From contig NZ_JAUJZH010000010.1 of assembly GCF_030486595.1 (NCBI RefSeq), positions 162,168-226,167 of the forward strand: 64,000 nt of DNA, written 5' to 3'. The position numbers and the translations under genes are program-made. The notes below the pieces were generated by a model, which searched no databases, was not told the DNA's origin, and saw nothing but the letters and a program-made list of their open reading frames with translations. The DNA is from Variovorax ginsengisoli. Lineage in GTDB: Bacteria > Pseudomonadota > Gammaproteobacteria > Burkholderiales > Burkholderiaceae_C. Positions 1-8,912 of the stretch are shown piece after piece. Each line of letters opens with the position of its first letter. The first letter of the stretch is position 1.

Positions 1-121
1 GCAGCCGTTCGAGGTCGGCCGCCGGGCGTTCGCCCAGGAAGCGATAGCGGGCCAGCGTGGCCTGCCAGAGGGCGTCGGGCAGGCCGGGAGGCGGGCGCAG
101 CTTGCGCAGCCAGCCGAACAT
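1..121 (-). CDS. MtfA-like M90 zinc metallopeptidase, N-terminal part only
   Basis: Only the first 40 codons lie in the window; the gene runs off its left edge. The visible N-terminus begins MFGWLRKLRPPPG and continues with a segment of the type PDALWQATL...RYRFLGERP. I recognise this as the start of M90/MtfA-type peptidases (regulators of the glucose PTS in enterics, general zinc aminopeptidases elsewhere). The zinc motif is outside the window, so the family call rests on the N-terminus alone. The ATG overlaps the lpxH stop (TGATG), so the two genes are translationally coupled. Confidence 0.55.
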   Translation of the reverse strand, partial: MFGWLRKLRPPPGLPDALWQATLARYRFLGERPAADLERL

Positions 122-879
122 CAGCGCAGATCGACCCGCTGGGCACCCGCGCTCGACAGGCACAGCAACTGGGCGCGCGGCGGATGCGCCGCCGCGTCCC
201 AGTCGCTCAGCACGATGCGCCGCATGCCGTCGCCGAGGTCGTGGGCCGCCGGCCGGTGGGTGTGGCCGTGCACCAGCGTCCCGGCGCCGGCCTGCCGCAG
301 CCAGTCGCGTGCGGCGTCGGCATCGACATCGGCCCAGACCATGTCGGGACTGCGTTTGCGGTCCTCGCTCTGGGCCCGGACCGAGCGCGCGAGGGTGCGC
401 CGCTCCTCGAGCGGACGGGCCAGCAGCGCCTGCTGCCACTCGGGCGTGCGCACCTGGGCCCGAAAACGCAGGTAGTCGGTGTCTTCGAGGCACAGGGCGT
501 CGCCATGGCTGAGCAGCCAGCGCTCGCCGTGCAGCACCAGCACCGTCGGGTCGGCGACCAGCGTCATGCCGCAGCGCGCCGCAAACTTGGCGCCGACCAG
601 GAAGTCGCGGTTGCCGTGCATGAAGAACACCGGCCGGCGCGCGGACGCGGCCCGCAGCACCTCGGCGCACTGGGCTTCGAAGCCGGGCAGGGCGGCTGCG
701 TCGTCGCCGACCCAGACCTCGAACAGGTCGCCGAGGATGAAGATCGCGTCCGCCGGCGTCGTCTCCAGGTAGCCCTGCCAGGCTGCGACGGTGGCAGGCT
801 CCGACGGCTGCAGGTGCAGGTCGGAGATCAGGTCGACCGTGCGCCACGCGGGCGGCGCGACGATCTCGGGGAATGCCAT
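121..879 (-). CDS. lpxH: UDP-2,3-diacylglucosamine diphosphatase LpxH
   Basis: LpxH hydrolyses UDP-2,3-diacylglucosamine to lipid X and UMP in lipid A synthesis, at the inner face of the cytoplasmic membrane. The 252-residue protein shows the calcineurin-like metallophosphoesterase signature in order: SDLHL (residues 19-23), GDLFEVWVGDD (about 50-60), GNRDF, HGD and a C-terminal GHTHRP, which supply the two-manganese site. Length fits the family (about 240-260). It starts at an ATG 16 bases after the ppiB stop and overlaps the next gene by one base, so it belongs to a minus-strand operon with the cyclophilin genes. Nothing is missing from the catalytic set. Confidence 0.93.
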   Translation of the reverse strand: MAFPEIVAPPAWRTVDLISDLHLQPSEPATVAAWQGYLETTPADAIFILGDLFEVWVGDDAAALPGFEAQCAEVLRAASARRPVFFMHGNRDFLVGAKFAARCGMTLVADPTVLVLHGERWLLSHGDALCLEDTDYLRFRAQVRTPEWQQALLARPLEERRTLARSVRAQSEDRKRSPDMVWADVDADAARDWLRQAGAGTLVHGHTHRPAAHDLGDGMRRIVLSDWDAAAHPPRAQLLCLSSAGAQRVDLR

Positions 880-895
880 GCGCGGCTCGTCAGGC

Positions 896-1405
896 TCAAG
901 CCTTGACGACGGCCTTTTCGATCACCACGTCTTCGAGTGGCACGTCGTCGTGGAAGCCTTTGCGGCCGGTCTTGACGGCCTTGATGCCGTCGACGACTTC
1001 CTTGCCGCCGACCACCTTGCCGAACACCGCGTAGCCCCAGCCCTGGGCCGACGGTGCCGTGTGGTTCAGGAAGCCGTTGTCGGCGACGTTGATGAAGAAC
1101 TGCGCGGTGGCCGAGTGGGGCGCGTTGGTGCGCGCCATGGCGACCGTGTAGTTGTCGTTCTTGAGGCCGTTGTTGGCTTCGTTCTGGATCTCGGCGCCGG
1201 TCGGCTTCTGGCTCATGCCGGGCTCGAAGCCGCCGCCCTGCACCATGAAGCCGGGAATGACGCGGTGGAACACGGTGTTGTCGTAGTGGCCCTTGGTCAC
1301 GTACTCGAGGAAGTTGGCGACGGTCTTGGGCGCCTTGGCCTCGTCGAGTTCGAGCGTGATGATGCCCTTGTCCTTGATGTGCAGTTCGACTTGGGGGTTG
1401 CTCAT
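896..1405 (-). CDS. ppiB: Cytoplasmic cyclophilin-type peptidyl-prolyl isomerase
   Basis: This 169-residue protein has no signal peptide and carries the cyclophilin core: [33 protein letters not shown]-like and QFFINVADN. It catalyses cis-trans isomerisation of prolyl bonds in the cytoplasm and corresponds to E. coli PpiB in size. A ribosome site (AAGGAA) lies about 8 bases before the ATG. The next upstream gene encodes a close paralogue with a signal peptide, so the pair looks like a tandem duplication in which one copy is exported. Confidence 0.93.
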   Translation of the reverse strand: MSNPQVELHIKDKGIITLELDEAKAPKTVANFLEYVTKGHYDNTVFHRVIPGFMVQGGGFEPGMSQKPTGAEIQNEANNGLKNDNYTVAMARTNAPHSATAQFFINVADNGFLNHTAPSAQGWGYAVFGKVVGGKEVVDGIKAVKTGRKGFHDDVPLEDVVIEKAVVKA

Positions 1406-1421
1406 GGCTGTGTTCCTTTGC

Positions 1422-2009
1422 TTATTTCGCCAGGGTGGCGGACTGGATGGTGATGGTTTCGAGCGGCACGTCCTGCATGCCGCCCTTGTTGCCGGTGCGC
1501 GCGGCGCGGATCTTGTCGACGACCTCGGTGCCCGAGACGACCTTGCCGAACACCGCGTAGCCGTGGCCGTCGGGGTTGGGAGCGTCGAGCATGGCGTTGT
1601 CCTTCACGTTGATGAAGAACTGCGCGGTGGCCGAGTTCGGATCGGAGGTGCGCGCCATGGCGATCGTGTATTTGTCGTTCTTGAGGCCGTTCCTGGCCTC
1701 GAGCGGGATCGGCGCGCGGGTCGGCTTCTGCTTCAGGTCGGGCGTGAAGCCGCCGCCCTGGATCATGAAGCCGTCGATGACGCGGTGGAACACCGTGCCG
1801 TCGTACTGCTTGTCCTTGACGTATTGCAGGAAGTTGTCGACCGTCTTGGGGGCCTTGTCGGGTGCCAGCTCGATGACGATGTCGCCGGCCGAGGTGGCGA
1901 GCTTGACGCGCGGCGCGCCCTGCGCCCAGCTGGACACGGCGGTCGTGGCGATGGCCAGCGTGGCAGCCAGGGCCAGGGCCCGGCGACGCGAAAAGGCTTG
2001 AAGAATCAC
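1422..2009 (-). CDS. ppiA: Exported (periplasmic) cyclophilin-type peptidyl-prolyl isomerase
   Basis: The cyclophilin domain ([36 protein letters not shown]) follows an N-terminal signal peptide: the QAFSRRR positive region, an Ala/Leu-rich core, then SSWAQ before GAPRVK. It should isomerise proline bonds in the periplasm, as PpiA does. The only start that leaves a normal signal peptide is GTG at 2009 (195 residues). The longer open frame upstream is an artefact overlapping the TPR gene. No clear Shine-Dalgarno is visible before this GTG, so it may be coupled to the TPR gene 58 bases upstream. It is closely similar to its ppiB neighbour. Confidence 0.88.
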   Translation of the reverse strand: MILQAFSRRRALALAATLAIATTAVSSWAQGAPRVKLATSAGDIVIELAPDKAPKTVDNFLQYVKDKQYDGTVFHRVIDGFMIQGGGFTPDLKQKPTRAPIPLEARNGLKNDKYTIAMARTSDPNSATAQFFINVKDNAMLDAPNPDGHGYAVFGKVVSGTEVVDKIRAARTGNKGGMQDVPLETITIQSATLAK

Positions 2010-2067
2010 GGGTGGATCGCTTTCGAAGGAGTGCGCCGCGGCGCGTTCAGGAAAGAAGATGGCTTCT

Positions 2068-2658
2068 TCAGTTGCGCACCGGCTTGCGGACCGCCGGCGT
2101 GGCCGGTGGCAGGGTGTCGGGCGCGGGTGCGCCGAACATCTGGCGCACCAGGGCCAGTTTGGGCGGCGCGGTCGTGTTGCCGGGCTCCAGCTTGAGCGCC
2201 CGGCCATAGGACTGGGCCGCCAGCCGCGCATACACGTCGCCGAGGTTTTCGTGCGCGGTCGCGTAGTCGGGATTGAGCTTGATCGCCATCTCGAGGGCGG
2301 CGCGCGCCTTGTCGAACTGGCTCTGGGCCGCATAGAGGGCGGCCAAGTTGTTGTAGGGCTCGGGCAGTTCGGGGAAGTCCTGCGTCAGCGCCGTGAAGAC
2401 CACGACCGCGTCGGCCTGCTTGCCCTGCTCGGTCAGGATCACGCCGCGCAGGAAGCGCATCTGAGGGTCGCGGGGCTTGCCCGCGATGTAGGCGTCGGCC
2501 TTGGCCAGCGCCTGGTCGGCCTTGCCCTGGCGCAGCAGGGTATTGACATCGGAATAGTCGTCGGCGTGGGCGATGCCGACCGTGAGGGCGACCAGCAGCG
2601 CCGTGACGGCCTGGACGATGCGCAGACGGGAGGAGGGGGCAAAAGCGGCGTGCGGCAT
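2068..2658 (-). CDS. Exported tetratricopeptide-repeat protein
   Basis: This protein of about 196 residues has a signal peptide (start MPHAAFAPSSR, core VTALLVALTVGIAHA) followed by TPR-type helical repeats (for example GKADQALAKADAYIAGKP, RFLRGVILTEQGKQADAV, YNNLAALYAAQSQFDKAR, TAHENLGDVYARLA). Such proteins are protein-interaction scaffolds, and the partner here is unknown. The ATG at 2658 was preferred to an in-frame one about 100 bases upstream because it places the signal peptide at the N-terminus. The gene leads the minus-strand TPR-ppiA-ppiB-lpxH run and is divergent from cysS, as is common in Comamonadaceae. Confidence 0.82.
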   Translation of the reverse strand: MPHAAFAPSSRLRIVQAVTALLVALTVGIAHADDYSDVNTLLRQGKADQALAKADAYIAGKPRDPQMRFLRGVILTEQGKQADAVVVFTALTQDFPELPEPYNNLAALYAAQSQFDKARAALEMAIKLNPDYATAHENLGDVYARLAAQSYGRALKLEPGNTTAPPKLALVRQMFGAPAPDTLPPATPAVRKPVRN

Positions 2659-2849
2659 GGTGTCTCGAGAGGTGGAGGGAATGGGCCTCGTAAACACGCG
2701 GAAAACATCCGGCGGTGGCCGTTTATACTTGCAAGATTGTAGCCGAGGGGTCTTTTCCAACCGCTCGTCGCCACACCCCCGTCACCCCTGAAAAACCCCC
2801 ATCGTTCGCCCGTTCCCTGCACGTGCGCGAATCGACGTTTCCGAGCCTC
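2659..2849. promoter_or_regulatory. Divergent promoter region between the TPR gene and cysS
   Basis: The 190-base gap holds promoter-like sequence for both directions. A plus-strand -10 candidate TATACT sits at 2724-2729, and a minus-strand TACAAT lies just beyond it. The two overlap almost back to back. Neither has a good -35 box, so the calls are weak. No riboswitch-like fold was seen in the roughly 110-base cysS leader. Confidence 0.35.
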
Positions 2850-4226
2850 ATGAGTCTTCGCATCTACAACACGCTCTCGCGTGAACTGGAGGAATTTACG
2901 CCTCTGCAACCCGGCAGGGTGCGCATGTACGTCTGCGGCATGACGGTCTACGATTACTGCCATCTGGGCCATGCGCGCTCGATGATTGCCTTCGACGTGG
3001 TGCAGCGCTGGCTCCGGATTTCGGGGCTCGACGTGGACTACGTGCGCAACATCACCGACATCGACGACAAGATCATCCGCCGGGCGGTCGAGAACGGCGA
3101 GAGCATCCGGGCCCTGACCGACCGCATGATCGACGCCCTGCACGAGGACGCCGACGCGCTGGGCATCGAACGGCCTACGCACGAGCCGCGGGCGACGGAG
3201 TTCATTGCGCCGATGCTGTCGATGATCTCCACGCTGGAGCACAAGGGCCTGGCCTATCGCTCGCCCAACGGCGACGTCAACTACGCGGTGCGCAAGTTTC
3301 CCGGCTACGGCAAGCTGAGCGGCAAGAGCCTCGACGAGCTTCATGCCGGCGAGCGCGTCGCGGTGCTCGACGGCAAGGACGATCCGCTCGACCCGGTGCT
3401 CTGGAAGAGCGCCAAGGCCAGCGAACCCGACGAGGTCAAGTGGGCAAGCGAATTCGGCCCCGGCCGGCCCGGCTGGCACATCGAGTGCTCGGCCATGGCC
3501 TGCCAACTGCTGGGCGAGACGCTGGACATCCACGGCGGCGGCGCCGACCTGCAGTTCCCGCATCACGAGAACGAGATCGCCCAGAGCGAAGGCGCCACCG
3601 GCAAGCCGCTGGCACGCACCTGGATGCACAACGGCTTCATCAACATCGACGACGAGAAGATGTCCAAGAGCCTGGGCAACTTCTTCCTCATCCGCGACGT
3701 GCTGAAGAAGTTCGACGCCGAGACCGTGCGTTTCTTCGTCGTCCGGGCCCACTACCGCAGCCCGCTCAACTACAGCGACGTGCACCTCAACGACGCCCGC
3801 AATTCGCTGCGCCGGCTCTACAACGCGCTGGCGCTGGTGCCGCCGGCGCCGGTCGCCATCGACTGGACCCAGGCCCATGCGGCGCGCTTCAAGGCCGCCC
3901 TGGACGAGGACTTCGGCACGCCCGAGGCCGTGGCGGTGCTGTTCGACCTCGCCGGTGAGGTCAACCGCACGCAGTCCGCCGAATCCGCCGGCCTGCTGAA
4001 GGCGCTGGCCGGCTGCCTGAACCTGCTGCAAGCCGACCCGCAAGCCTTCCTGCAGGCCGGCAGCACGCTCGACGACGCCACCATCCAGGGCCTGATCCTG
4101 CAGCGTGCGCAAGCCAAGGCGGCGAAGAACTTCGCCGAGGCCGACCGCATCCGCAACGAACTGCTGGCCCAGGGCATCGTGCTCAAGGACTCGGCGAGCG
4201 GCACCACCTGGACCTCGGCGCAGTGA
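2850..4226 (+). CDS. cysS: Cysteinyl-tRNA synthetase
   Basis: This class I aminoacyl-tRNA synthetase charges tRNA-Cys in the cytoplasm. The 458-residue protein has the HIGH-type motif HLGHARS near residue 35 and KMSKSLGN in the second half. Zinc ligands are visible in [15 protein letters not shown] and HHENE. Length matches the family (about 460). The ATG at 2850 begins MSLRIYNTL; the longer open frame upstream lacks family similarity. Its stop overlaps a possible GTG start of the glycosylase gene, suggesting one plus-strand transcript. Confidence 0.96.
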   Translation: MSLRIYNTLSRELEEFTPLQPGRVRMYVCGMTVYDYCHLGHARSMIAFDVVQRWLRISGLDVDYVRNITDIDDKIIRRAVENGESIRALTDRMIDALHEDADALGIERPTHEPRATEFIAPMLSMISTLEHKGLAYRSPNGDVNYAVRKFPGYGKLSGKSLDELHAGERVAVLDGKDDPLDPVLWKSAKASEPDEVKWASEFGPGRPGWHIECSAMACQLLGETLDIHGGGADLQFPHHENEIAQSEGATGKPLARTWMHNGFINIDDEKMSKSLGNFFLIRDVLKKFDAETVRFFVVRAHYRSPLNYSDVHLNDARNSLRRLYNALALVPPAPVAIDWTQAHAARFKAALDEDFGTPEAVAVLFDLAGEVNRTQSAESAGLLKALAGCLNLLQADPQAFLQAGSTLDDATIQGLILQRAQAKAAKNFAEADRIRNELLAQGIVLKDSASGTTWTSAQ

Positions 4227-4243
4227 GCGCCGCCCCCCGAACC

Positions 4244-4894
4244 ATGGCTGCCGCCAAGGAGCCGATCGTCCAGGTCTTCACGCCCGACTACTGGGAAGAA
4301 GCCTGCAAGCACCTGGGCAAGAAAGACCGCGTCATGAAGCGGCTGATCCCGCGCTTCGGCGACGTCCGCCTGGAGTCGCGCGGCGATGCCTTCACGACGC
4401 TCGCCCGCAGCATCGTCGGCCAGCAGATCTCGGTGCCGGCGGCCCAGACGGTCTGGCGCCGCTTCGTCGAACTGCCGCGCAAGCTGACGCCGGCCAGCGT
4501 GCTGAAGCTCAAGGTCGACGACATGCGCGGCGCCGGGCTGTCGGCGCGCAAGGTCGAATACCTGGTCGACCTGGCGATCCATTTCGACTCGGGCGCGGTG
4601 CACGTCGACGCCTGGGAAAACATGTCCGACGAGATGATCATCGCGGAACTGGTCGCGATCCGCGGCATCTCACGCTGGACCGCCGAGATGTTCCTGATCT
4701 TCCACCTGATGCGGCCCAACGTGCTGCCGCTGGACGACCCCGGCCTCATCAGCGGCATCAGCCAGAATTACTTTTCGGGCGATCCGGTCAGCCGCAGCGA
4801 TGCCCGCGAGGTCGCCGTGGCCTGGGCCCCGTATTGCAGCGTGGCGACTTGGTATATTTGGCGATCGCTCGACCCGCTACCGGTCGCAATTTGA
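4244..4894 (+). CDS. HhH-GPD DNA-3-methyladenine glycosylase (AlkA/Mag type)
   Basis: This is a base-excision repair enzyme that removes alkylated purines. The 216-residue protein has [15 protein letters not shown], a helix-hairpin-helix plus Gly/Pro-rich loop ([16 protein letters not shown]), and the catalytic aspartate context VLPLDDPGL near residue 165. It lacks the N-terminal domain of E. coli AlkA, as in short bacterial Mag proteins. Start choice is uncertain: GTG at 4223 (overlapping the cysS stop) would add seven residues, and neither start has a clear ribosome site. accA follows 16 bases later. Confidence 0.88.
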   Translation: MAAAKEPIVQVFTPDYWEEACKHLGKKDRVMKRLIPRFGDVRLESRGDAFTTLARSIVGQQISVPAAQTVWRRFVELPRKLTPASVLKLKVDDMRGAGLSARKVEYLVDLAIHFDSGAVHVDAWENMSDEMIIAELVAIRGISRWTAEMFLIFHLMRPNVLPLDDPGLISGISQNYFSGDPVSRSDAREVAVAWAPYCSVATWYIWRSLDPLPVAI

Positions 4895-4910
4895 AAAACA
4901 GGAGAAGACG

Positions 4911-5891
4911 TTGGCGAAACGAACCTTTCTCGACTTCGAGCAGCCCGTGGCCGAGCTCGAAAGCAAGATCGAAGAACTGCGTTATGTCCAGACCGAATCC
5001 GCGGTCGACATCTCGGAAGAAATCGATCAGCTGGGCAAGAAAAGCCTGCAGCTCACCAAGGACATCTACAGCGACCTGACGCCCTGGCAGATCACCAAGA
5101 TCGCCCGCCATCCGGAACGCCCCTACACGCTCGACTACGTGAACGAGATCTTCACCGATTTCGTCGAACTGCACGGCGACCGGCATTTCTCGGACGACCT
5201 GTCGATCGTCGGTGGCCTGGCGCGCTTCAACGGCACGCCCTGCATGGTGCTGGGCCACCAGAAGGGCCGCGACACCCGCGAGCGCACGGCGCGCAACTTC
5301 GGCATGAGCAAGCCCGAGGGCTACCGCAAGGCGCTGCGCCTCATGAAGACGGCCGAGAAGTTCAAGCTGCCGGTCTTCACCTTTGTCGACACGCCGGGCG
5401 CCTACCCGGGCATCGATGCCGAGGAGCGCGGCCAGTCCGAGGCCATCGGCCGCAACATCTTCGAGATGGCGCAGCTCGAGGTGCCGATCATCGTCACCAT
5501 CATCGGCGAGGGCGGCTCCGGCGGCGCGCTGGCGATCTCGGTCGGCGACCAGCTGGTGATGCTGCAGTATTCGATCTATTCGGTGATCAGCCCCGAAGGC
5601 TGCGCCTCGATCCTCTGGAAGACCAGCGACAAAGCCCAGGAAGCGGCCGATGCGCTCGGCATCACCGCGCATCGGCTGAAGGCGCTCGGGCTGGTCGACA
5701 AGATCGTCAACGAGCCGGTGGGCGGTGCGCACCGCGACCATCGCCAGATGGCCGCCTTCCTCAAGCGGGCGCTCAACGATGCCTTCCGCCAGGTCGGCGA
5801 CCTGTCGACCAAGGACCTGCTCAACCGACGCTACGAGCGGCTCCAGAGCTACGGCCGCTTCGCCGATACCAAGGCCGACAGCAGCAAGTGA
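4911..5891 (+). CDS. accA: Acetyl-CoA carboxylase carboxyltransferase subunit alpha
   Basis: AccA is half of the carboxyltransferase that makes malonyl-CoA, the committed step of fatty-acid synthesis. The 326-residue protein shows [15 protein letters not shown] at the N-terminus, [10 protein letters not shown], the crotonase-like core [18 protein letters not shown], and [12 protein letters not shown]. The start is TTG at 4911, behind a clear AGGAG at 4900-4904; the family N-terminus begins exactly there. AccD is not nearby, as usual. It is followed by tilS in the order typical of Comamonadaceae. Confidence 0.96.
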   Translation: MAKRTFLDFEQPVAELESKIEELRYVQTESAVDISEEIDQLGKKSLQLTKDIYSDLTPWQITKIARHPERPYTLDYVNEIFTDFVELHGDRHFSDDLSIVGGLARFNGTPCMVLGHQKGRDTRERTARNFGMSKPEGYRKALRLMKTAEKFKLPVFTFVDTPGAYPGIDAEERGQSEAIGRNIFEMAQLEVPIIVTIIGEGGSGGALAISVGDQLVMLQYSIYSVISPEGCASILWKTSDKAQEAADALGITAHRLKALGLVDKIVNEPVGGAHRDHRQMAAFLKRALNDAFRQVGDLSTKDLLNRRYERLQSYGRFADTKADSSK

Positions 5892-5939
5892 GGCGCTGAG
5901 CACCGGGCAGGCCCGGCGCTCCACCGCCCGCTCGGTTCC

Positions 5940-6920
5940 ATGGAAAATCCGGCCGCCCAAGCTCTCGCGTCCTGGGCGGCGGCGCCGTTGCCGCTCGCGA
6001 TCGCCTACAGCGGCGGCGCCGATTCGACCGCGCTGCTGCACGCGGCCGCGGCCCGCTGGCCCGGGCAGGTGCATGCCCTGCACGTGCACCATGGCCTGCA
6101 GCAGGCGGCCGATGATTTCGAGGCGCACTGCGCCACTGCCTGCGCGGTGCTGGGCGTTCCGCTGCATTCGGCCCGCGTCGACGCCCGCCACGCACCCGGC
6201 GAGAGCCCGGAGGACGCGGCCCGCCGGGCCCGCTACGCCACGCTGGCGGCGTTGGCGCTGTCCCGGGGATTGCGCCACGTGGCGCTGGCCCAGCATGCGG
6301 ACGACCAGGTCGAGACGATGCTGATCGCGCTTGGCCGCGGCGCCGGCCTCGACGGCCTGGCGGGCATGCCGCGCTGCATGGCGCGGCACGGCGTGAGCTT
6401 CCACCGGCCGCTGCTGGACGTGCCTGCCGACGCGCTGCGCGCCTGGCTCGCCGCCAGCGGCGTCGCCCATGTCGTCGATCCCACCAACGCCGACCTGCGC
6501 TACACGCGCAACCGGCTCCGGCAGCTGGTGCTGCCGGCGCTGGAGGCCGCGCTGCCGCAGTTCCGCGAGACCTTCGCCCGCTCGGCGCGCAATGCGGCCC
6601 GGGGCTCGGCGCTGCTGGCCGAGCTGGCGGTCCTGGACCTGGCGGAGGCCGGCGCGCCGCCGGCGCTGGCCGTCCTGCGGGCGCTGCCGCGGGAACGCCT
6701 GGCCAATGCGCTGCGCCACTGGCTGCGGCGCGACCACGGCGTGGTGCCGAGCGAGGCGCAGCTGGAGCAGCTGCAGGATCAGATCGCGGCCTGCAGCACG
6801 CGCGGGCACCAGATCCGCCTCAAGATCGCCTCCGGGCGGGTCGAGCGGGAGGGCGCCGTGCTGCATTGGTACAATGCTTCGCCCTTGTCGCGGTCCGCCG
6901 ACCCGGCGCGGAAGCGTTAG
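5940..6920 (+). CDS. tilS: tRNA(Ile)-lysidine synthase
   Basis: TilS converts cytidine-34 of the CAU-anticodon tRNA-Ile to lysidine, changing its decoding from AUG to AUA. The 326-residue protein begins MENPAAQ and carries the PP-loop ATP motif YSGGADST at residues 23-30, then LHVHHGLQ and LAQHADDQVETMLI, with a substrate-binding C-terminal half (RLANALRHWLRR). It is shorter than E. coli TilS (about 430), a size common in this order. Its 3' end probably contains the lysC promoter. Confidence 0.93.
   Translation: MENPAAQALASWAAAPLPLAIAYSGGADSTALLHAAAARWPGQVHALHVHHGLQQAADDFEAHCATACAVLGVPLHSARVDARHAPGESPEDAARRARYATLAALALSRGLRHVALAQHADDQVETMLIALGRGAGLDGLAGMPRCMARHGVSFHRPLLDVPADALRAWLAASGVAHVVDPTNADLRYTRNRLRQLVLPALEAALPQFRETFARSARNAARGSALLAELAVLDLAEAGAPPALAVLRALPRERLANALRHWLRRDHGVVPSEAQLEQLQDQIAACSTRGHQIRLKIASGRVEREGAVLHWYNASPLSRSADPARKR
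6868..6875 (+). promoter_or_regulatory. Probable lysC promoter -10 inside the tilS 3' end
   Basis: An extended -10 element, TGGTACAAT-like with TACAAT at 6870-6875, lies in the last codons of tilS, about 155 bases before lysC. No good -35 is visible, which is usual for extended -10 promoters. The 109-base gap between tilS and lysC shows no hairpin with a T-tract. Confidence 0.4.
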
Positions 6921-7029
6921 CGTTGAAGCGCTGAATCCGGCCCGGCGGAAGCTCTGCAAGGCCTTTGTCGGCCAGCAGCAGCGATGGCCGGCGATGCGGC
7001 ATCCGAATCCTTCTCTTTGACTTTCACCC

Positions 7030-8298
7030 ATGGCATTGATCGTTCATAAATACGGCGGCACGTCGATGGGCTCGACCGAGCGCATCCGGAATGTCGCCAA
7101 GCGCGTTGCCAAGTGGGCACGCGCCGGCCACCAGATGGTGGTGGTCCCGAGCGCCATGAGCGGCGAGACCAACCGCCTGCTCGGCCTCGCCAAGGAACTG
7201 GCGCCCGCCACCCCCGGTGCCGGCCACTACCGCGAACTCGACATGCTCGCCTCCACCGGCGAGCAGGCCTCGTCGGCGCTGCTGGCGATCGCGCTGCAGG
7301 CCGAGGGCCTGGAGGCCGTGAGCTACGCCGGCTGGCAGGTCCAGGTGAAGACCGACAGCGCCTACACCAAGGCACGCATCGAGAGCATCGACGACGAGCG
7401 CGTGCGCGCCGACCTCGATGCCGGCCGCGTGGTCGTCATCACCGGCTTCCAGGGCGTCGACGAAGGCGGCAACATCACGACCCTCGGGCGCGGCGGCAGC
7501 GACACTTCGGCGGTGGCGATCGCCGCGGCGCTGAAGGCCCACGAGTGCCTGACCTTCACCGACGTCGACGGCGTCTACACGACCGACCCGCGGGTCGAAC
7601 CCGACGCCCGCCGGCTCAAGACCGTGAGCTTCGAGGAGATGCTCGAGATGGCGAGCCTGGGCTCCAAGGTGCTGCAGATCCGCTCGGTCGAGTTTGCGGG
7701 CAAGTACAAGGTGCCGCTGCGCGTGCTGTCGAGCTTCACGCCCTGGGACATCGACATCGAGGAAGAAGCCAAGTCCGGCACCCTGATCACTTTCGAGGAA
7801 GACGAAAACATGGAAAAAGCCGTCGTATCCGGCATTGCCTTCAACCGCGACGAGGCCAAGATCTCGGTGCTCGGCGTGCCCGACAAGCCGGGCATCGCGT
7901 ACCACATCCTGGGCGCGGTGGCCGACGCCAACATCGAAGTCGACGTCATCATCCAGAACCTGAGCAAGGACGGCCGCACCGATTTCAGCTTCACGGTGCA
8001 CCGCAACGACTACGCCCGCGCGGTCGACCTGCTCAAGGACAAGGTGCTGCCGACCCTGGGCGCCGCCGACATCGTCGGCGACACCAAGATCTGCAAGGTC
8101 AGCATCGTCGGCATCGGCATGCGCAGCCACGTCGGCGTTGCATCCAAGATGTTCCGCGTGCTGAGCGAAGAGGGCATCAACATCCAGATGATCTCGACCA
8201 GCGAGATCAAGACCTCGGTCGTGATCGACGAGAAATACATGGAACTTGCGGTCCGCGCGTTGCATAAAGCCTTCGATCTGGACCAACCGACCGCCTGA
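7030..8298 (+). CDS. lysC: Aspartate kinase
   Basis: LysC phosphorylates aspartate, the entry step to lysine, threonine, methionine and diaminopimelate. The 422-residue protein starts ALIVHKYGGTSMG. It has the GGSDTSAVAIAAAL and FTDVDGVYTTDPR motifs of the kinase domain and two C-terminal ACT domains (about residues 265-420; VLGVPDKPG and ISTSEIKTSVVID). It is a stand-alone kinase, not fused to homoserine dehydrogenase. The ACT repeats predict feedback control by lysine and/or threonine. Confidence 0.96.
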   Translation: MALIVHKYGGTSMGSTERIRNVAKRVAKWARAGHQMVVVPSAMSGETNRLLGLAKELAPATPGAGHYRELDMLASTGEQASSALLAIALQAEGLEAVSYAGWQVQVKTDSAYTKARIESIDDERVRADLDAGRVVVITGFQGVDEGGNITTLGRGGSDTSAVAIAAALKAHECLTFTDVDGVYTTDPRVEPDARRLKTVSFEEMLEMASLGSKVLQIRSVEFAGKYKVPLRVLSSFTPWDIDIEEEAKSGTLITFEEDENMEKAVVSGIAFNRDEAKISVLGVPDKPGIAYHILGAVADANIEVDVIIQNLSKDGRTDFSFTVHRNDYARAVDLLKDKVLPTLGAADIVGDTKICKVSIVGIGMRSHVGVASKMFRVLSEEGINIQMISTSEIKTSVVIDEKYMELAVRALHKAFDLDQPTA

Positions 8299-8320
8299 AG
8301 ATGGCATAATCCAAGGCTCA

Positions 8321-8413
8321 GGAACTGTGACCGAGTGGCCGAAGGTGCTCCCCTGCTAAGGGAGTATGGGGTGTAGAGCCTCATCGAGGGTTCGAATCCC
8401 TCCGGTTCCGCCA
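8321..8413 (+). tRNA. tRNA-Ser (GCT)
   Basis: A 93-base class II tRNA with acceptor GGAACTG pairing CGGTTCC (one G-T pair), anticodon loop CTGCTAA (anticodon GCT), a long variable arm, a GTTCGAATCC T-loop and an encoded CCA. A -10-like CATAAT lies at 8305-8310. It reads AGC/AGU serine codons. Confidence 0.96.
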
Positions 8414-8435
8414 AATTGATCTTCAATGATCTTTG

Positions 8436-8471
8436 AAAGCCCCGACGCTGATCCAGCTTCGGGGCTTTTTC
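8436..8471 (+). terminator. Rho-independent terminator after tRNA-Ser
   Basis: The arms AAAGCCCCGA and TCGGGGCTTT form a ten-base-pair stem, followed by a run of Ts. It would end the lysC/tRNA-Ser transcript before the small gene at 8486. Confidence 0.85.
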
Positions 8472-8485
8472 TTTGGAACAGGCGA

Positions 8486-8710
8486 ATGCAGATTCAGTAC
8501 AGAGGGCCTTTTGCCCTGAGGGGCTACGGCAAGGCGCTCGACGACGGGCGATTCGAGGCCGTCTTCGTGGTCACCGAGCCGACGGCGGCGGGCGAGATGG
8601 ATTCGCATCACGCGACCCACCTGTTCTTCGATTCGGAGTCCGCAGCCGTCGCGGCCGCCGATGCCGCCGCTGCACAGTGGCTGGATCGGCTCGTGACGGC
8701 CGCCGCCTAA
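8486..8710 (+). CDS. Conserved-type hypothetical protein, 74 residues
   Basis: A small soluble protein beginning MQIQYRGPFALRGYGK, with a region EAVFVVTEP and an alanine-rich helical C-terminus (AAVAAADAAAAQWLDRL). The ATG at 8486 follows the terminator by 14 bases; a longer frame would read back through the terminator. The sequence suggests a short beta-sheet then a helix. I do not recognise a function. Codon use matches neighbouring genes. Confidence 0.6.
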   Translation: MQIQYRGPFALRGYGKALDDGRFEAVFVVTEPTAAGEMDSHHATHLFFDSESAAVAAADAAAAQWLDRLVTAAA

Positions 8711-8744
8711 TTCCTCCGCGCGCGGCGCGCGCTACCATTCCGTG

Positions 8745-8912
8745 ATGCCTGAATTCACCCTGGAACTCGCATCCGTCGTCGCCGTGACCTTCGCCGCCAT
8801 CATGACCGTCGGCTTCGCCTGGCGTGAGCGCAAGTGGGGTCCGGCGCTGATGATGGTCGGCATCGTGGGCTTCCTGGCCATCATCGCCTACGGCATCGTG
8901 CCGAAGTTCTGA
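8745..8912 (+). CDS. Small membrane protein, 55 residues
   Basis: A short open frame reads MPEFTLELASVVAV and continues with two hydrophobic stretches (about residues 6-23 and 32-50) separated by the charged turn WRERKW, ending in GIVPKF. This is a two-helix inner-membrane hairpin. It ends one base before the convergent ppk2 stop. Codon use is like real genes here (third positions mostly G/C). Function unknown. Confidence 0.55.
   Translation: MPEFTLELASVVAVTFAAIMTVGFAWRERKWGPALMMVGIVGFLAIIAYGIVPKF

Noticed and set aside
4788..7031. 747-residue minus-strand frame opposite accA and tilS
   Set aside because: It is a shadow of two well-supported genes and shows no conserved motif.
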